Source: G942493375 sp942493375 (lineage in GTDB: Bacteria > Armatimonadota > UBA5829). Taken from it: 64,000 nucleotides of DNA. Positions within the stretch are counted from its first letter, which is position 1; each line of letters opens with the position of its first letter. A model generated the notes under the pieces. It did no database searches and was not told where the DNA came from. It saw only the letters and a program-made list of their open reading frames with translations. The position numbers and the translations under genes are program-made. This document shows, one piece after another, positions 53,537 to 62,622 of this stretch. The DNA is taken from assembly GCA_942493375.1 (NCBI GenBank), contig OW818698.1, positions 6,262,001 to 6,326,000 of the forward strand, in the 5' to 3' direction.

Positions 53537-55009
53537 GTGAGAGTTGGGGATAGCAGATTCTTTTTTCTGGATGATTTGATATATAGTTTTGGGGTGCAGC
53601 AGAATGTTGTGAAGGGGAATGTGTTTCCAGAGCCGGTTATTTCGCTTGGGGGGCCTGGTTCGTGGGATGAAAAGAGAATACAGTTTTCCAGCGTGTTATA
53701 CGATAAGCACAAACGTATATTCAGGATGTGGTATCTGGGCTTGGGAGATGAACCGGAATGTGAGTCGGGTGAAGGACCCAGGAGCGTCGTGCATCGAGGT
53801 GTGAGTTATATTGGGCATACAAAACAAGGTTATGCGGAAAGCCCGGACGGTGTAAACTGGGTGAAACCCAGCCTGGGACTACTCGAATACAATGGTTCTT
53901 TGGATAACAATATTGTCCCGGTTCATCCAGCTCTTCCAGGCAGCCCGATGGTTATTGAAGATCCTGAGGAAGGGTTGAATCCACACAGATATAAGATGAT
54001 TCTTTCAAATGGGGGCGGAGGCGGGCTCAGCTTTTCGGATGATGGTATTCACTGGCAGTCGTACAGGGACGGTGTCAATCTATACCAGTGTGGAAGTGAG
54101 AGAGGTAAGGAAGAATCTTTTGATCTATTCACTCAGGAACCATATAGTTTTATCAAAGACATCTGTACAGCTGATGAACGGAAGCGCTATCGGATATATA
54201 CTCAAGCATCGAGTGGTCCCCCAAACTGGGTGAGGAGAACAGGTCTTGTATACAGCTCTGATGCAAAGCATTGGGAAGTGCATCCGGAACCGGTGATGGG
54301 TATACCGGATGGTGGTTCCGGTATATCCGGCCAGGTGCATGGCCTGGCGGTGATGTTGTACAAGGACTATTATGTTGCATTTATCCATCTCTGTCTTCCT
54401 CATTCAAAAACTGGATGGCTGGCACCAAGGGTTCATTTGGCGATTTCAACTGATGGGGAGAGCTTCAGGATATTTGAGGATGAGGCCAGTGCTTTGATAC
54501 CTACGGGACCAGATGGCGGTTGGTGGGAAGGGGGAGTAACATCCGATTCCGTGTTGTTGGTTGGAGACGAGATACACTGTTATTTTACTGGTCTAAATGT
54601 GAATGCTGCCTGGGATGGAAACCCTGAGTCGGAGGAGCGACCTGGATTAAATACAGGACTTGCAAAATGGGATGTGGATAGATTGCTATCGGTCAGTCTC
54701 AAGCCTGGGTATACTGAAGGGTATTTTATGCTGCCAGTGGTTGATATAAAACAGGATTGCTTTCCTGAGGTATATGTCAATGCAGATCTCAATGATCCAA
54801 CAACTGACTTGAGAATTGCTCTGTTGGATGAATCTACCAGGCTTATTGTAGACGGATTTGGATTTGATTACTTCAGGTTGAATTCTGAGTTATCAGGTAA
54901 TTGGGGTTCGGGAATCCTGCGATCAAATGATCGAGTTATACCTTGTGTCCACATATCGGGTGATGCGACCAGGATATATTCCTTGGAATTGCACAGCGGG
55001 AAAGTATAA
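53537..55009 (+). CDS. Five-bladed beta-propeller glycosidase-like protein (GH43/GH32 type)
   Basis: The 490-residue product has the look of a GH43/GH32/GH68-type propeller. FSSVLYDKHKRIFRMWYLGL, HTKQGYAESPDGVNWVKPSL, GGGGGLSFSDDGIHWQSYRD, RRTGLVYSSDAKHWEVHPEP and VHLAISTDGESFRIFEDEAS are recurring S-x-DG-x-x-W blade motifs. No signal peptide is visible, so it may act in the cytoplasm. The GTG start at 53537 has AAGGGATGA about eight bases upstream. Exact catalytic residues could not be placed, so activity is inferred from fold only. It sits near other carbohydrate genes without being clearly operonic. Confidence 0.7.
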   Translation: MRVGDSRFFFLDDLIYSFGVQQNVVKGNVFPEPVISLGGPGSWDEKRIQFSSVLYDKHKRIFRMWYLGLGDEPECESGEGPRSVVHRGVSYIGHTKQGYAESPDGVNWVKPSLGLLEYNGSLDNNIVPVHPALPGSPMVIEDPEEGLNPHRYKMILSNGGGGGLSFSDDGIHWQSYRDGVNLYQCGSERGKEESFDLFTQEPYSFIKDICTADERKRYRIYTQASSGPPNWVRRTGLVYSSDAKHWEVHPEPVMGIPDGGSGISGQVHGLAVMLYKDYYVAFIHLCLPHSKTGWLAPRVHLAISTDGESFRIFEDEASALIPTGPDGGWWEGGVTSDSVLLVGDEIHCYFTGLNVNAAWDGNPESEERPGLNTGLAKWDVDRLLSVSLKPGYTEGYFMLPVVDIKQDCFPEVYVNADLNDPTTDLRIALLDESTRLIVDGFGFDYFRLNSELSGNWGSGILRSNDRVIPCVHISGDATRIYSLELHSGKV

Positions 55010-55025
55010 AATGGGATATATGCAT

Positions 55026-55058
55026 CAAATGGGAGCTGCTGGTGCATGCTCCCATTTG
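55026..55058. terminator. Bidirectional terminator between convergent genes
   Basis: CAAATGGGAGC and GCTCCCATTTG form a perfect 11-bp stem with an 11-base loop. It lies between the propeller gene (ends 55009) and the PRC-barrel gene (ends 55085). Confidence 0.75.
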
Positions 55059-55084
55059 GTGTTGGCGTTGATGGTGAAATCTGA

Positions 55085-55870
55085 CTATTTGTAGTGGTTC
55101 TGTAATTCCGTCGCATATGCGGGAGTGACTGGTTTACTGTGATCCCAAACAGGAGCGGCGTTTACTTCATCCTTTGTTGCATTGAGAATGATTTTTCTTT
55201 CGGGCCATTCAACTGCAATTATGCGTTGAGGGGGGAGCAGGACTTTCTTTCCAAACCATAGATGTGAGGTGTCAATAGCAACGAATTTAATATCGAAGCA
55301 AGCGTCATCTATGATAAAATCTTCTACTTTTCCAATGCTTCCATCCACAGCCTCAACATGATACCCAATTACATCATCCGCACTGCGCAGGTGTGTTTCA
55401 ACCTTTTCTGGCTTTGGTTCCATTTCCGGTTCAAGAGCAGATTCTTCATTCTCTTTGACCGCTGCACCCATGATCCCGGCTTGATACGGATACATGCCAG
55501 TTCCCCATGAGTATATCCCACCCCAGTAGTAAGGCCATCCATAGAAATCGTAGTAGTCTTGTTCAGACTGGCGTGAGATCGGTAGATCGGTGTTTATGTC
55601 CGGGCTATTGTCTATCTGGTCAATAGTCAGATTCATCTTCAAAATGCGTGCATGCCAGTCTGCTGCAGCGAACGCAATCGGAGATAGAAGCACTTCCCGG
55701 TCATCCATATCAACCACGAAATGTCTCACTACCCACTTCTCGTCATCAAACAGAACGTCCTCAAGCTTTCCAACTTCATCATCATTCGCGTAGACTGTAT
55801 AATCACGCATGTCTCTAACGCTTCGGAGCATTACATCCCTCTCCGAAGCTTTTATATCACACTCTTTCAT
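55085..55870 (-). CDS. PRC-barrel domain protein with two PRC modules
   Basis: The 261-residue protein has a first PRC-barrel at about 12-85 (VYANDDEVGKLEDVLFDDEK, VVRHFVVDMDDREVLLSP) and a second at about 165-240 (YHVEAVDGSIGKVEDFIIDD, IKFVAIDTSHLWFGKKVLLP). Between them is a Tyr/Trp/Gly-rich stretch (DFYGWPYYWGGIYSWGTGMY). PRC barrels occur in photosynthetic reaction-centre H subunits, RimM and many stress proteins; paired soil-bacterium versions have no defined role. The ATG at 55870 has GGAGGA six bases upstream; a longer frame to 55933 lacks support. Confidence 0.85.
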   Translation of the reverse strand: MKECDIKASERDVMLRSVRDMRDYTVYANDDEVGKLEDVLFDDEKWVVRHFVVDMDDREVLLSPIAFAAADWHARILKMNLTIDQIDNSPDINTDLPISRQSEQDYYDFYGWPYYWGGIYSWGTGMYPYQAGIMGAAVKENEESALEPEMEPKPEKVETHLRSADDVIGYHVEAVDGSIGKVEDFIIDDACFDIKFVAIDTSHLWFGKKVLLPPQRIIAVEWPERKIILNATKDEVNAAPVWDHSKPVTPAYATELQNHYK

Positions 55871-56080
55871 CTTGATTCCTCCGTAAGCAAGCACCGGCCA
55901 AAGCAACCGTATCATAAACAGTTCTATTGGCACATTGCATCGATGTGCAGCCTACAAAACCTTCATACCCATTTGGCAACCCCAATAAGCACTTTGGAAA
56001 GAAATAGACAGTAAAAGGATTTGTCAATGATTCCTAGATTGTTGCGATGTGGGTCTTGTGTTCGGGGTGGAATATGATGG

Positions 56081-57034
56081 TTACTTGTCTGGATATGTCT
56101 GATTCAGTATCGTTCTGAGCTTAAGAATGGAAGCATTTGAGATGGGTATATGGAAATCGAACTCCGACAAGGTGTAGTCCAGCAGTCTTGTTGCTGTATC
56201 ACCAAGGAGATTGGGTGTGCTGCGACAGATATTGCCCATGTTGAGGCCTCGGTGGTTGAGTATGTATTTGGCGGCTGGCAGGTAATCACATGCGCACATT
56301 ATATCGTGCATAATCTGAGCTGATTCGTATGCTTGATTCCTGAGTTCCGGATCAGAGCCGTTACACATTGTTACACAGTGTTCGGGACATACGTTTGCTA
56401 TTATGCCACAATGGCCGGCTCCTCCTGCTTTTAGTGTCTCAGGTGTGCAGCGCAGGTTGGCTGCGAATATCTTAAGGGGTGTGTTTTCCGCGGCGTGGAC
56501 TTTAGTCATGCAATTATTCAGGTCTGACGATGTCTCTTTTACAAATATGAAACGACCGGTTGGAGCTATCTGAGAGATTTCCTCGGAGGTGATTTGTATG
56601 TGTTTCGGGGAGGGGCATTCATATATTCCCAGAGGAATCTTAGTAAGTTCACTCAATTTTATTAGTTGTCCGGGAATGTCACTGGGAGACGGCAGGATCG
56701 AAAGCAGAACGACTACGGCGTCTACCCCTGTGTCATACATTGCTTTGACGCTAATGACCTGTTCATCCAGCGATCCGCTAAAATTACCACTGGCTACGAT
56801 CGGTATAGCTCCATTGGTGCGGTTGACTACCCGGTTAGCTATCAGATGTCTTTCCTCAGGGGTCAGGTGGAACATTTCACTGGAAAGACAGACGGTGAAT
56901 ATTGCTGATACTCCTGCATTTATGTAGAAATCAACCATTTCGTCTATAACATCATAGTTTACGGCTCCATTGACATCGAATGGGGTCAACATTACCGGAA
57001 TTGCGCCGGATGGAATTTCAATAAATCTTGCCAA
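56081..57034 (-). CDS. Dihydrodipicolinate synthase-family (class I) aldolase or lyase
   Basis: This 317-residue DapA-like TIM barrel keeps the Schiff-base Lys at K166 (RFIFVKETSS) and the Tyr at Y138 (GIYECPSP). The GNFSGSLDEQVISV segment matches family position 4. The Arg that binds a second carboxylate in true DapA is not evident, and the neighbours are sugar enzymes. It is more likely a sugar-acid or keto-acid lyase such as the 2-keto-3-deoxy-gluconate or N-acetylneuraminate lyase groups. The start is a TTG at 57034 with AGGAGGA about nine bases upstream, preceded by a CCCCCAA/TTGGGGG hairpin. It is divergent from the rhamnosidase gene. Confidence 0.82.
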   Translation of the reverse strand: MARFIEIPSGAIPVMLTPFDVNGAVNYDVIDEMVDFYINAGVSAIFTVCLSSEMFHLTPEERHLIANRVVNRTNGAIPIVASGNFSGSLDEQVISVKAMYDTGVDAVVVLLSILPSPSDIPGQLIKLSELTKIPLGIYECPSPKHIQITSEEISQIAPTGRFIFVKETSSDLNNCMTKVHAAENTPLKIFAANLRCTPETLKAGGAGHCGIIANVCPEHCVTMCNGSDPELRNQAYESAQIMHDIMCACDYLPAAKYILNHRGLNMGNICRSTPNLLGDTATRLLDYTLSEFDFHIPISNASILKLRTILNQTYPDK

Positions 57035-57094
57035 TGAAGTTGTCCTCCTGCCCCCAAGTTGGGGGTGCCAACTTATTTCGTTTAGAAACCTATA

Positions 57095-57175
57095 CTAGCC
57101 CGCATTATTCATGATTGACTCGCTTTCGCCCCTACTGCTGGTCGAAAGCAGTGCTTGGTGAATAAAGCGGGCTAG
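57095..57175 (+). repeat. 81-bp palindromic repeat element, best-preserved ends
   Basis: The ends CTAGCCCGCATTATTCA and TGAATAAAGCGGGCTAG are inverted repeats with one mismatch in 17. The inner CTTTCG/CGAAAG stem encloses CCCCTACTGCTGGT. It lies in the 390-base gap between divergent genes. A TGACGGC/GCCGTCA hairpin follows at 57179-57199, and no gene is visible there. Confidence 0.88.
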
Positions 57176-57424
57176 TTATGACGGCTCAAATGGCCGTCAA
57201 AACCTGATGGTTTCTTAGTAGCCATTTGCTGACCGGCTGATCAACACATGATCTGATGTATATTACAATTCTTTATCTTGAAATTCCTGCTGTCAGGAAG
57301 TACGTAGTGAGTTCGACATATTCAATTCTATCCTGATTATGATATACTCTCGCTAGTAATCTATGCTGGGGCTCATTATGTTGTGAGTTCTGTCTATATA
57401 TTCCACTTTGAAAGGTGATTATCA

Positions 57425-60019
57425 ATGCTTCAACCATACGATCTACGCTGTGAATATGCCGAGAACCCTCTTGGGATCGGAACAAGCAAACCGCGATTAT
57501 CCTGGAAACTTGCCCACCCTGAACGCAACCAGAAGCAGTCTGCATATCAGGTCCTTGCTGCAAGGACTCCTGAGGCACTGGCTGCAGGAGAATTAATATG
57601 GGACAGCGGCAAGGTGGATTCATCGGAATCTATAGCGATAGAGTGGGGGGCTGAGCCTCTGGCAAGCAGAGACAGGGTTTACTGGCAGGTACAGTGCTGG
57701 GATAAAAACGATGTCGCTGGATCTGTAAGTGAGATAGCATGGTTTGAAGTCGCTCTTCTTGAAAAAGATGACTGGCTAGCAGACTGGGTCGGATATCCTC
57801 TGGGATGGATCGGACAGGCTCTATATTTCAGGTATGATTTCCCGATAGACAGACCTGTAGCAAAAGCAAGGATGTATGTTTCCGGAATTGGCTACCACGA
57901 ATTGTTTGTAAATGGTCAGCGAGTAGGCAATGATCAACTAGACCCAGCATATACTGATATTTCGAAGAGAGTTATGTATCGAACTTTCGATGTTGCTGAC
58001 CAGCTTACTGATGGCGCTAATGTGCTCGCGGCAACCGTTGCTAACGGCTGGCACGGCTGCCCCCGTATGATCCTGCAATTTGAGTTGTTTTACGAAGATG
58101 GAACGTCTGCTATCCATGCTACTCAGTATTCGAGCGTAGGTCTAAATATGAACTGGCTTGTGACTTGCGGTCCTGTGCAGCAGAACTCTATCTATGCAGG
58201 TGAGACATATGACGCCAGAGAGGAGAAGCCGGGATGGAACCTCCCGAATGTTGAGCTTCAGGGTAGATGGATGGGAACAGTTCCGTTCCCTTCTCCCGGC
58301 GGTGTGATGACCGCGCAGATGATCGATCCGATCCGTGAGATGCAATCCTTGAAACCCAAGAGTGTTACCAAGCTTGACAATGGTTTCTATGTTGTTGACC
58401 TGGGTCAGAACATTGCAGGATGGGCCCAGATAAAAGTGCAGGGAGAGCGCGGGCAGACGGTAGTGATGCGCTTTGCTGAGATGCTGTATGAAGATGGCAC
58501 TGTGAACCAGGAGAACCTGCGCGATTTCTTAGCAACAGATACATACATTCTAAAGGGTGAGGGTGAAGAGGTCTGGGAACCCAGATTTACATACCATGGT
58601 TTCCGATATGTGCAGGTTGAAGGGTATCCTGGAGATCTTACGATTGATGACATCACAGGCAAGGTTGTGAGGTCGTCAGTGAAGACTGCGGGACATTTCA
58701 ACTGCAGCAGCGAATTGCTTAACAGAATACATGAGATGATCTGGTGGACGGAGCAGGACAACTATCACAGCATTCCAACCGACTGTCCGCAGCGCAACGA
58801 GCGCATGGGCTGGTTGAATGACCTGGTCGCTCGAGATGAAGAAGCCCTGTATAACTTTGATCTCTCCAATTTCATGCCTAAGTGGATTGCTGACATCCAT
58901 GATTCCCAGGACTTCAAGACTGGTGGAGTTCCATTGACCGCCCCTAGGGGTTGGCTGTCTGCTGTTGATCCTACAGAGCCTGTGACAGTGTCTTATCTGG
59001 AGCTGGCGTGGCTCTTGTATACTCACTATGGTGATAAGCGAACTCTACAGAATTGTTATTTCGGCTTGCAGAGATGGTTGGATAGAATGGAAGCTCAGGC
59101 TGAGGACTATATCATATACTATGCTCCAGTTGCTGACTGGGCTCCACCCATCGACAAAATATGCCCCGGCACACAGCTATCCGGCGCTCCTGCAGAACTG
59201 ATGGCGACAGGTTTCTATTATCATGGGGCCAAGTTGCTTGAACAGATCGCCAGTCTGCTGGGTAAATCCGATGATAGTGCAAAATATGCAGGTATAGCTT
59301 CTGATATCAGTCAGGCTTTCAATAATAAGTTCTGGAATGATGAAGTAAAGGGCTATGGGACGAACAACCAGTCCTGTAACTGTTTTGCACTGCGTTTGGG
59401 ACTGGTGGCTGACGAGAACAGGATTCCAGTCTTGCAGAACATAGTCAAGGATGTTGTTGATATACACGATACCCACCTGACTACAGGGAATGTCTGCACG
59501 AAGTATCTGTTGGAAGCGCTGTCTTCTAATGGTCGGGCGGATATTGCATTGAAACTGGCTGAGCAGACTACTTACCCGAGCTGGGGTTATATGCTGGCCA
59601 ATGGGGCAACGACTGTCTGGGAGCGATGGGAGCTGGAGACCAGTGGTGGTATGAACTCCCACAATCACCCGATGATGGCCTCGGTTGGTTCATGGTTCTT
59701 TAAAGTCCTTGCAGGGATCAACACAGTGCCGGATGCATTTGCCTGGGATCATATCAATCTTCAACCCAGATTTGTCAGTGGTCTGGATTATGTGACTGCC
59801 AGCCATGATACTGTCCGGGGAACAATCAAATCCTTCTGGCGACGCGAGGGTAAGCAGGTAATTGTCAATGTGGAAGTGCCTGTAGGATGCACAGCTGAAT
59901 ATACGCTATCAGGTGTAGTCAGCCTTACGGATTGTGAGGGAGTGAAGTTCCGGCAGTCAGGAAGAGACGTGGTTGTATTGTCCATGGGTTCCGGAGCCTA
60001 TGAGTTTGTCGTAGGATAG
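57425..60019 (+). CDS. Alpha-L-rhamnosidase (GH78)
   Basis: GH78 enzymes release terminal rhamnose from glycosides and polysaccharides by inversion. The 864-residue protein has the N-terminal beta-sandwich region (LRCEYAENPLGIGTSKPRLS; SGIGYHELFVNGQRVGNDQL) and the (alpha/alpha)6 barrel starting near residue 430. The catalytic motif at 453-466 reads DCPQRNERMGWLND, with the acid Glu at E459 and Asp at D466. The late TTVWERWELETSGGMNSHNH segment is also conserved. No signal peptide is present, so it probably acts in the cytoplasm on imported material. AAAGGTGA seven bases upstream supports the ATG. The GH127-like gene follows. Confidence 0.93.
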   Translation: MLQPYDLRCEYAENPLGIGTSKPRLSWKLAHPERNQKQSAYQVLAARTPEALAAGELIWDSGKVDSSESIAIEWGAEPLASRDRVYWQVQCWDKNDVAGSVSEIAWFEVALLEKDDWLADWVGYPLGWIGQALYFRYDFPIDRPVAKARMYVSGIGYHELFVNGQRVGNDQLDPAYTDISKRVMYRTFDVADQLTDGANVLAATVANGWHGCPRMILQFELFYEDGTSAIHATQYSSVGLNMNWLVTCGPVQQNSIYAGETYDAREEKPGWNLPNVELQGRWMGTVPFPSPGGVMTAQMIDPIREMQSLKPKSVTKLDNGFYVVDLGQNIAGWAQIKVQGERGQTVVMRFAEMLYEDGTVNQENLRDFLATDTYILKGEGEEVWEPRFTYHGFRYVQVEGYPGDLTIDDITGKVVRSSVKTAGHFNCSSELLNRIHEMIWWTEQDNYHSIPTDCPQRNERMGWLNDLVARDEEALYNFDLSNFMPKWIADIHDSQDFKTGGVPLTAPRGWLSAVDPTEPVTVSYLELAWLLYTHYGDKRTLQNCYFGLQRWLDRMEAQAEDYIIYYAPVADWAPPIDKICPGTQLSGAPAELMATGFYYHGAKLLEQIASLLGKSDDSAKYAGIASDISQAFNNKFWNDEVKGYGTNNQSCNCFALRLGLVADENRIPVLQNIVKDVVDIHDTHLTTGNVCTKYLLEALSSNGRADIALKLAEQTTYPSWGYMLANGATTVWERWELETSGGMNSHNHPMMASVGSWFFKVLAGINTVPDAFAWDHINLQPRFVSGLDYVTASHDTVRGTIKSFWRREGKQVIVNVEVPVGCTAEYTLSGVVSLTDCEGVKFRQSGRDVVVLSMGSGAYEFVVG

Positions 60020-60035
60020 TTGCCGTCGCTCATTC

Positions 60036-60059
60036 AAGGGAGGATTCTGTTCCTCCCTT
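60036..60059 (+). terminator. Hairpin after the rhamnosidase gene
   Basis: AAGGGAGGA and TCCTCCCTT form a 9-bp stem with a 6-base loop, 17 bases past the stop and ahead of the next gene. It may reduce read-through. No T run follows. Confidence 0.5.
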
Positions 60060-60093
60060 ATACATGCAGTGCACGTTTTTTGGAGGCCTATGA

Positions 60094-61854
60094 ATGGAGC
60101 TGAATAGATCATTTAGGGGTGACCTGGAAATCAAGGAATGGATTAAGCCGGCTGAAAATACAGTGCCGGATGATCTGGATTTGTCGGTGATGGCGAAGAG
60201 TGCATTGAATTATCTGCGCGGGAATCCTGATCCTGCACGCAATTATGAATGCAAGTTCCATTTAGGGCCTCTTGGTATACCTTATCATTTGCCGGAGATA
60301 GCTCCTCCTAATGAATACGGATATGATCCTGTGTCACTCGGAGATACAGATTGCCGGATGGACTGGCAGTATTCTCATATGCGTGAGATGGCAGGTGAGA
60401 TGGAACCTGAGGCTTACGAGCTTGGTGTCAGAGCCAGGATCAAGGGTTACCAGGGACCGGACCATCTGGTGTGGATAAATCCGGCTGCTTATATTGGGGA
60501 ACCGATAGAAGGAACCTGGGCGACGACATGGAGCAGCTTGAAACTGCTCTACAGTCTGTCTGAGGAGTTTCTACATACAGGAGACCAGGCTGTTGCTGCG
60601 GAGTGCAAGGCGATATTCCAGAGTGTCAAGGCATTGGCTATCTGGGATGGTGACCGCGCGTGGTACCCCGGGATATGTCCCATAAAAGATGGGGTGTGGC
60701 TGGATAAGGGGTGGTGTGAGTCATTCAAGTCCAGTTATGCATTTATTGTGGAGCCCTGCGTCAGATATTGGGAATGCACCGGTGATGATGAAGCACTGGA
60801 GTTTGCTAAAGCGGTGACTGAAGGCATCCTGGCACACTCTCAACCAGACATGGGTGCATATAGAGTGGATGATGAGACTGGATATTTTGAAGGTCATATA
60901 CATATGCATACACACACAATCTGGGGTGTTGCTCATCTTGGGACTATCTTGAACGAACAACGCTATCTGGATTGGGCAAAGAAAGCACATGACTTTGTGT
61001 TATCTGTTGGGACGGATTATGGATGGTATCCGGAGTTTGTTCCACAGGTAGAATACCGGACTGAGATATGTGTAGTCGGGGATATGGTCAGTGTTGGTGC
61101 ATGGCTGGCAAGGGGAGTTTCTCCGTCGTATTGGGATGTCATTGAGAGAACAGTGCGTAATATGCTTCGGCATTCTCAGTTCTTCCTTACACCAGAGTTT
61201 GTAGAGTTGTTTAAGACTCTACACAAGCAGGACCTTTCTGAGGTTGTGGACAAGGCTTTAGATGGAATGAAGAAAATAGAGGGTGGATATGTGGCACAGG
61301 CTAGTTTTAATGACTGGGTTGGCTATATATCCGATGATATCGGGAAACCCGGTATGTATAAGAATGGCATTCATATGATGGGGTGCTGTCCACCGGAAGG
61401 GATGCGTGGGCTTTGGGAAGCCTGGAATGGCGTTGTTGAAGAGAAACCGGAAGGGATTTATGTCAATATGTCCATCTGCAGGGATCATACAGCGGCATTG
61501 GTTGAAGCTTCGAAACCGGAGTGTGGTGTACTTACAGTTACAGCTAAGAAGAATGCTATTTACTATTTACGCCCACCCGCGTGGGTAAACAGAGATGATG
61601 TGGGTATAATGCTTAACAGTGCATCAGTTCCAGTCAGATGGGGTGGTCCCGAGAATGCATATGTCTGTATTAATCTGTCGCTTGGCGATAAAGTCAGACT
61701 GAGTTGGTCGGTGCCTAGATTTGTGCAGAAGTATAATCCCACAAGTATCCCGGGCAAGGAATATGATTTAGCGGTAGGTTGGACTGGAAACAAGGTTGAC
61801 GGCGTGAGTCCTGTTGGTGATTATCTGCCGATGTTTGGACCTGTTGTTGGATAG
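60094..61854 (+). CDS. GH127-like glycosidase (beta-L-arabinofuranosidase type)
   Basis: The 586-residue protein resembles the (alpha/alpha)6 barrel of the GH127/DUF1680 group. GH127 enzymes hold a zinc with one Glu and three Cys, one of which is the nucleophile. Here E324 and C326 (TEICVVGDM) and the pair C431-C432 (MGCCPPEGMRGLWEA) match that set, and WDVIERTVRNMLRHSQFF matches the following family helix. A beta-sandwich C-terminus (IYYLRPPAWVNRDDVGIML) is typical. No signal peptide is seen. GGAGG seven bases upstream fits the ATG. It follows the rhamnosidase gene by 74 bases, which suggests joint breakdown of a rhamnose/arabinose glycan. Confidence 0.75.
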   Translation: MELNRSFRGDLEIKEWIKPAENTVPDDLDLSVMAKSALNYLRGNPDPARNYECKFHLGPLGIPYHLPEIAPPNEYGYDPVSLGDTDCRMDWQYSHMREMAGEMEPEAYELGVRARIKGYQGPDHLVWINPAAYIGEPIEGTWATTWSSLKLLYSLSEEFLHTGDQAVAAECKAIFQSVKALAIWDGDRAWYPGICPIKDGVWLDKGWCESFKSSYAFIVEPCVRYWECTGDDEALEFAKAVTEGILAHSQPDMGAYRVDDETGYFEGHIHMHTHTIWGVAHLGTILNEQRYLDWAKKAHDFVLSVGTDYGWYPEFVPQVEYRTEICVVGDMVSVGAWLARGVSPSYWDVIERTVRNMLRHSQFFLTPEFVELFKTLHKQDLSEVVDKALDGMKKIEGGYVAQASFNDWVGYISDDIGKPGMYKNGIHMMGCCPPEGMRGLWEAWNGVVEEKPEGIYVNMSICRDHTAALVEASKPECGVLTVTAKKNAIYYLRPPAWVNRDDVGIMLNSASVPVRWGGPENAYVCINLSLGDKVRLSWSVPRFVQKYNPTSIPGKEYDLAVGWTGNKVDGVSPVGDYLPMFGPVVG

Positions 61855-61898
61855 ACAGCTAAGAATTCGTTAAGTCAAAAGCAATTTAATAAATTTAC

Positions 61899-61927
61899 TT
61901 GCTTTCGTTGGATGTTTGTGGTATTAT
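61899..61927 (+). promoter_or_regulatory. Promoter of the str operon
   Basis: TTGCTT, a 17-base spacer and TATTAT give a start near 61934, leaving a leader of about 300 bases before rpsL. The leader contains a CTGGAAATCCAG hairpin near 62150 and the terminator-like hairpin at 62172. No gene is seen in 61855-62232. Confidence 0.55.
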
Positions 61928-62171
61928 TTATCGTCTGGGTAGGGATAATTCTTTTCTTGTGTAGGAGTTATTCTGATCTTGGATGTATCGAGTGCTGTGA
62001 TTCTTACTGAATCAAAAACTCATGTTGACATCATAACGATGTCTGGTTATAATAAATAGGTTTGGCCTCGTTGAAAAACGGGCATACTTGATTGCCGTCG
62101 CGGATAGGGGGCAGTAGAGCGCATTTATCTCTCTTAATATTGAGAGTCTGGAAATCCAGTGTAATAATGTG

Positions 62172-62202
62172 TGCTCTCTGTTCTTTGACAGAGGGCATTT
62201 TT
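62172..62202 (+). terminator. Intrinsic terminator in the rpsL leader (possible attenuator)
   Basis: TGCTCTCTGT pairs with ACAGAGGGCA around TCTTTG, a 10-bp stem with one G-T pair, followed directly by TTTTT. It ends 30 bases before the rpsL start. No gene lies upstream for about 300 bases, so it most likely acts on leader transcription. Confidence 0.7.
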
Positions 62203-62232
62203 CATCGCACATTAAGTTGGAGGATAGTCAAC

Positions 62233-62604
62233 TTGCCTACGATCTGCCAGTTGGTTCGCAAGGGCCGCAAGCCCATGAAAAAGAAAACCAAGGCTCCGGC
62301 TCTGAAAGGGAATCCGCAAAAACGCGGCGTTTGCCTTGTTGTCAGAACAGAGACTCCGAAGAAGCCGAACTCCGCCCTTAGAAAGGTTGCCAGAGTCAGG
62401 CTTACCAATGGGATGGAAGTTACAACTTATATTCCTGGTATTGGACACAACCTGCAGGAGCACTCAGTTGTTCTGATCCGCGGAGGTAGAGTCAAAGACC
62501 TGCCGGGCGTGAGATATCACGTCGTTCGTGGAGCGCTAGATGCGTCAGGTACCAATGACCGCAAACAGGGACGATCCAAGTACGGAACCAAGCGGCCTAA
62601 GTAA
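62233..62604 (+). CDS. rpsL: 30S ribosomal protein S12
   Basis: S12 lies at the decoding centre of the small subunit. The 123-residue protein is nearly canonical, with PTICQLVRKGRK, TPKKPNSALRKVARVRLTNG, EHSVVLIRGGRVKDLPGVRY and VVRGALDASG. The Lys of TPKKPNS and the Lys of GRVKDLP, where streptomycin-resistance changes occur, are wild type. The start is a TTG at 62233 with GGAGGAT about eight bases upstream; the frame extends back to 62092 without support. rpsG and fusA follow. Confidence 0.96.
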   Translation: MPTICQLVRKGRKPMKKKTKAPALKGNPQKRGVCLVVRTETPKKPNSALRKVARVRLTNGMEVTTYIPGIGHNLQEHSVVLIRGGRVKDLPGVRYHVVRGALDASGTNDRKQGRSKYGTKRPK

Positions 62605-62622
62605 TTCGGAGGGAAGTTCTAA

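Noticed and set aside
56081..57034. dapA (lysine biosynthesis)
   Set aside because: The Schiff-base Lys is present, but the neighbourhood and missing carboxylate-binding Arg do not support true DapA.
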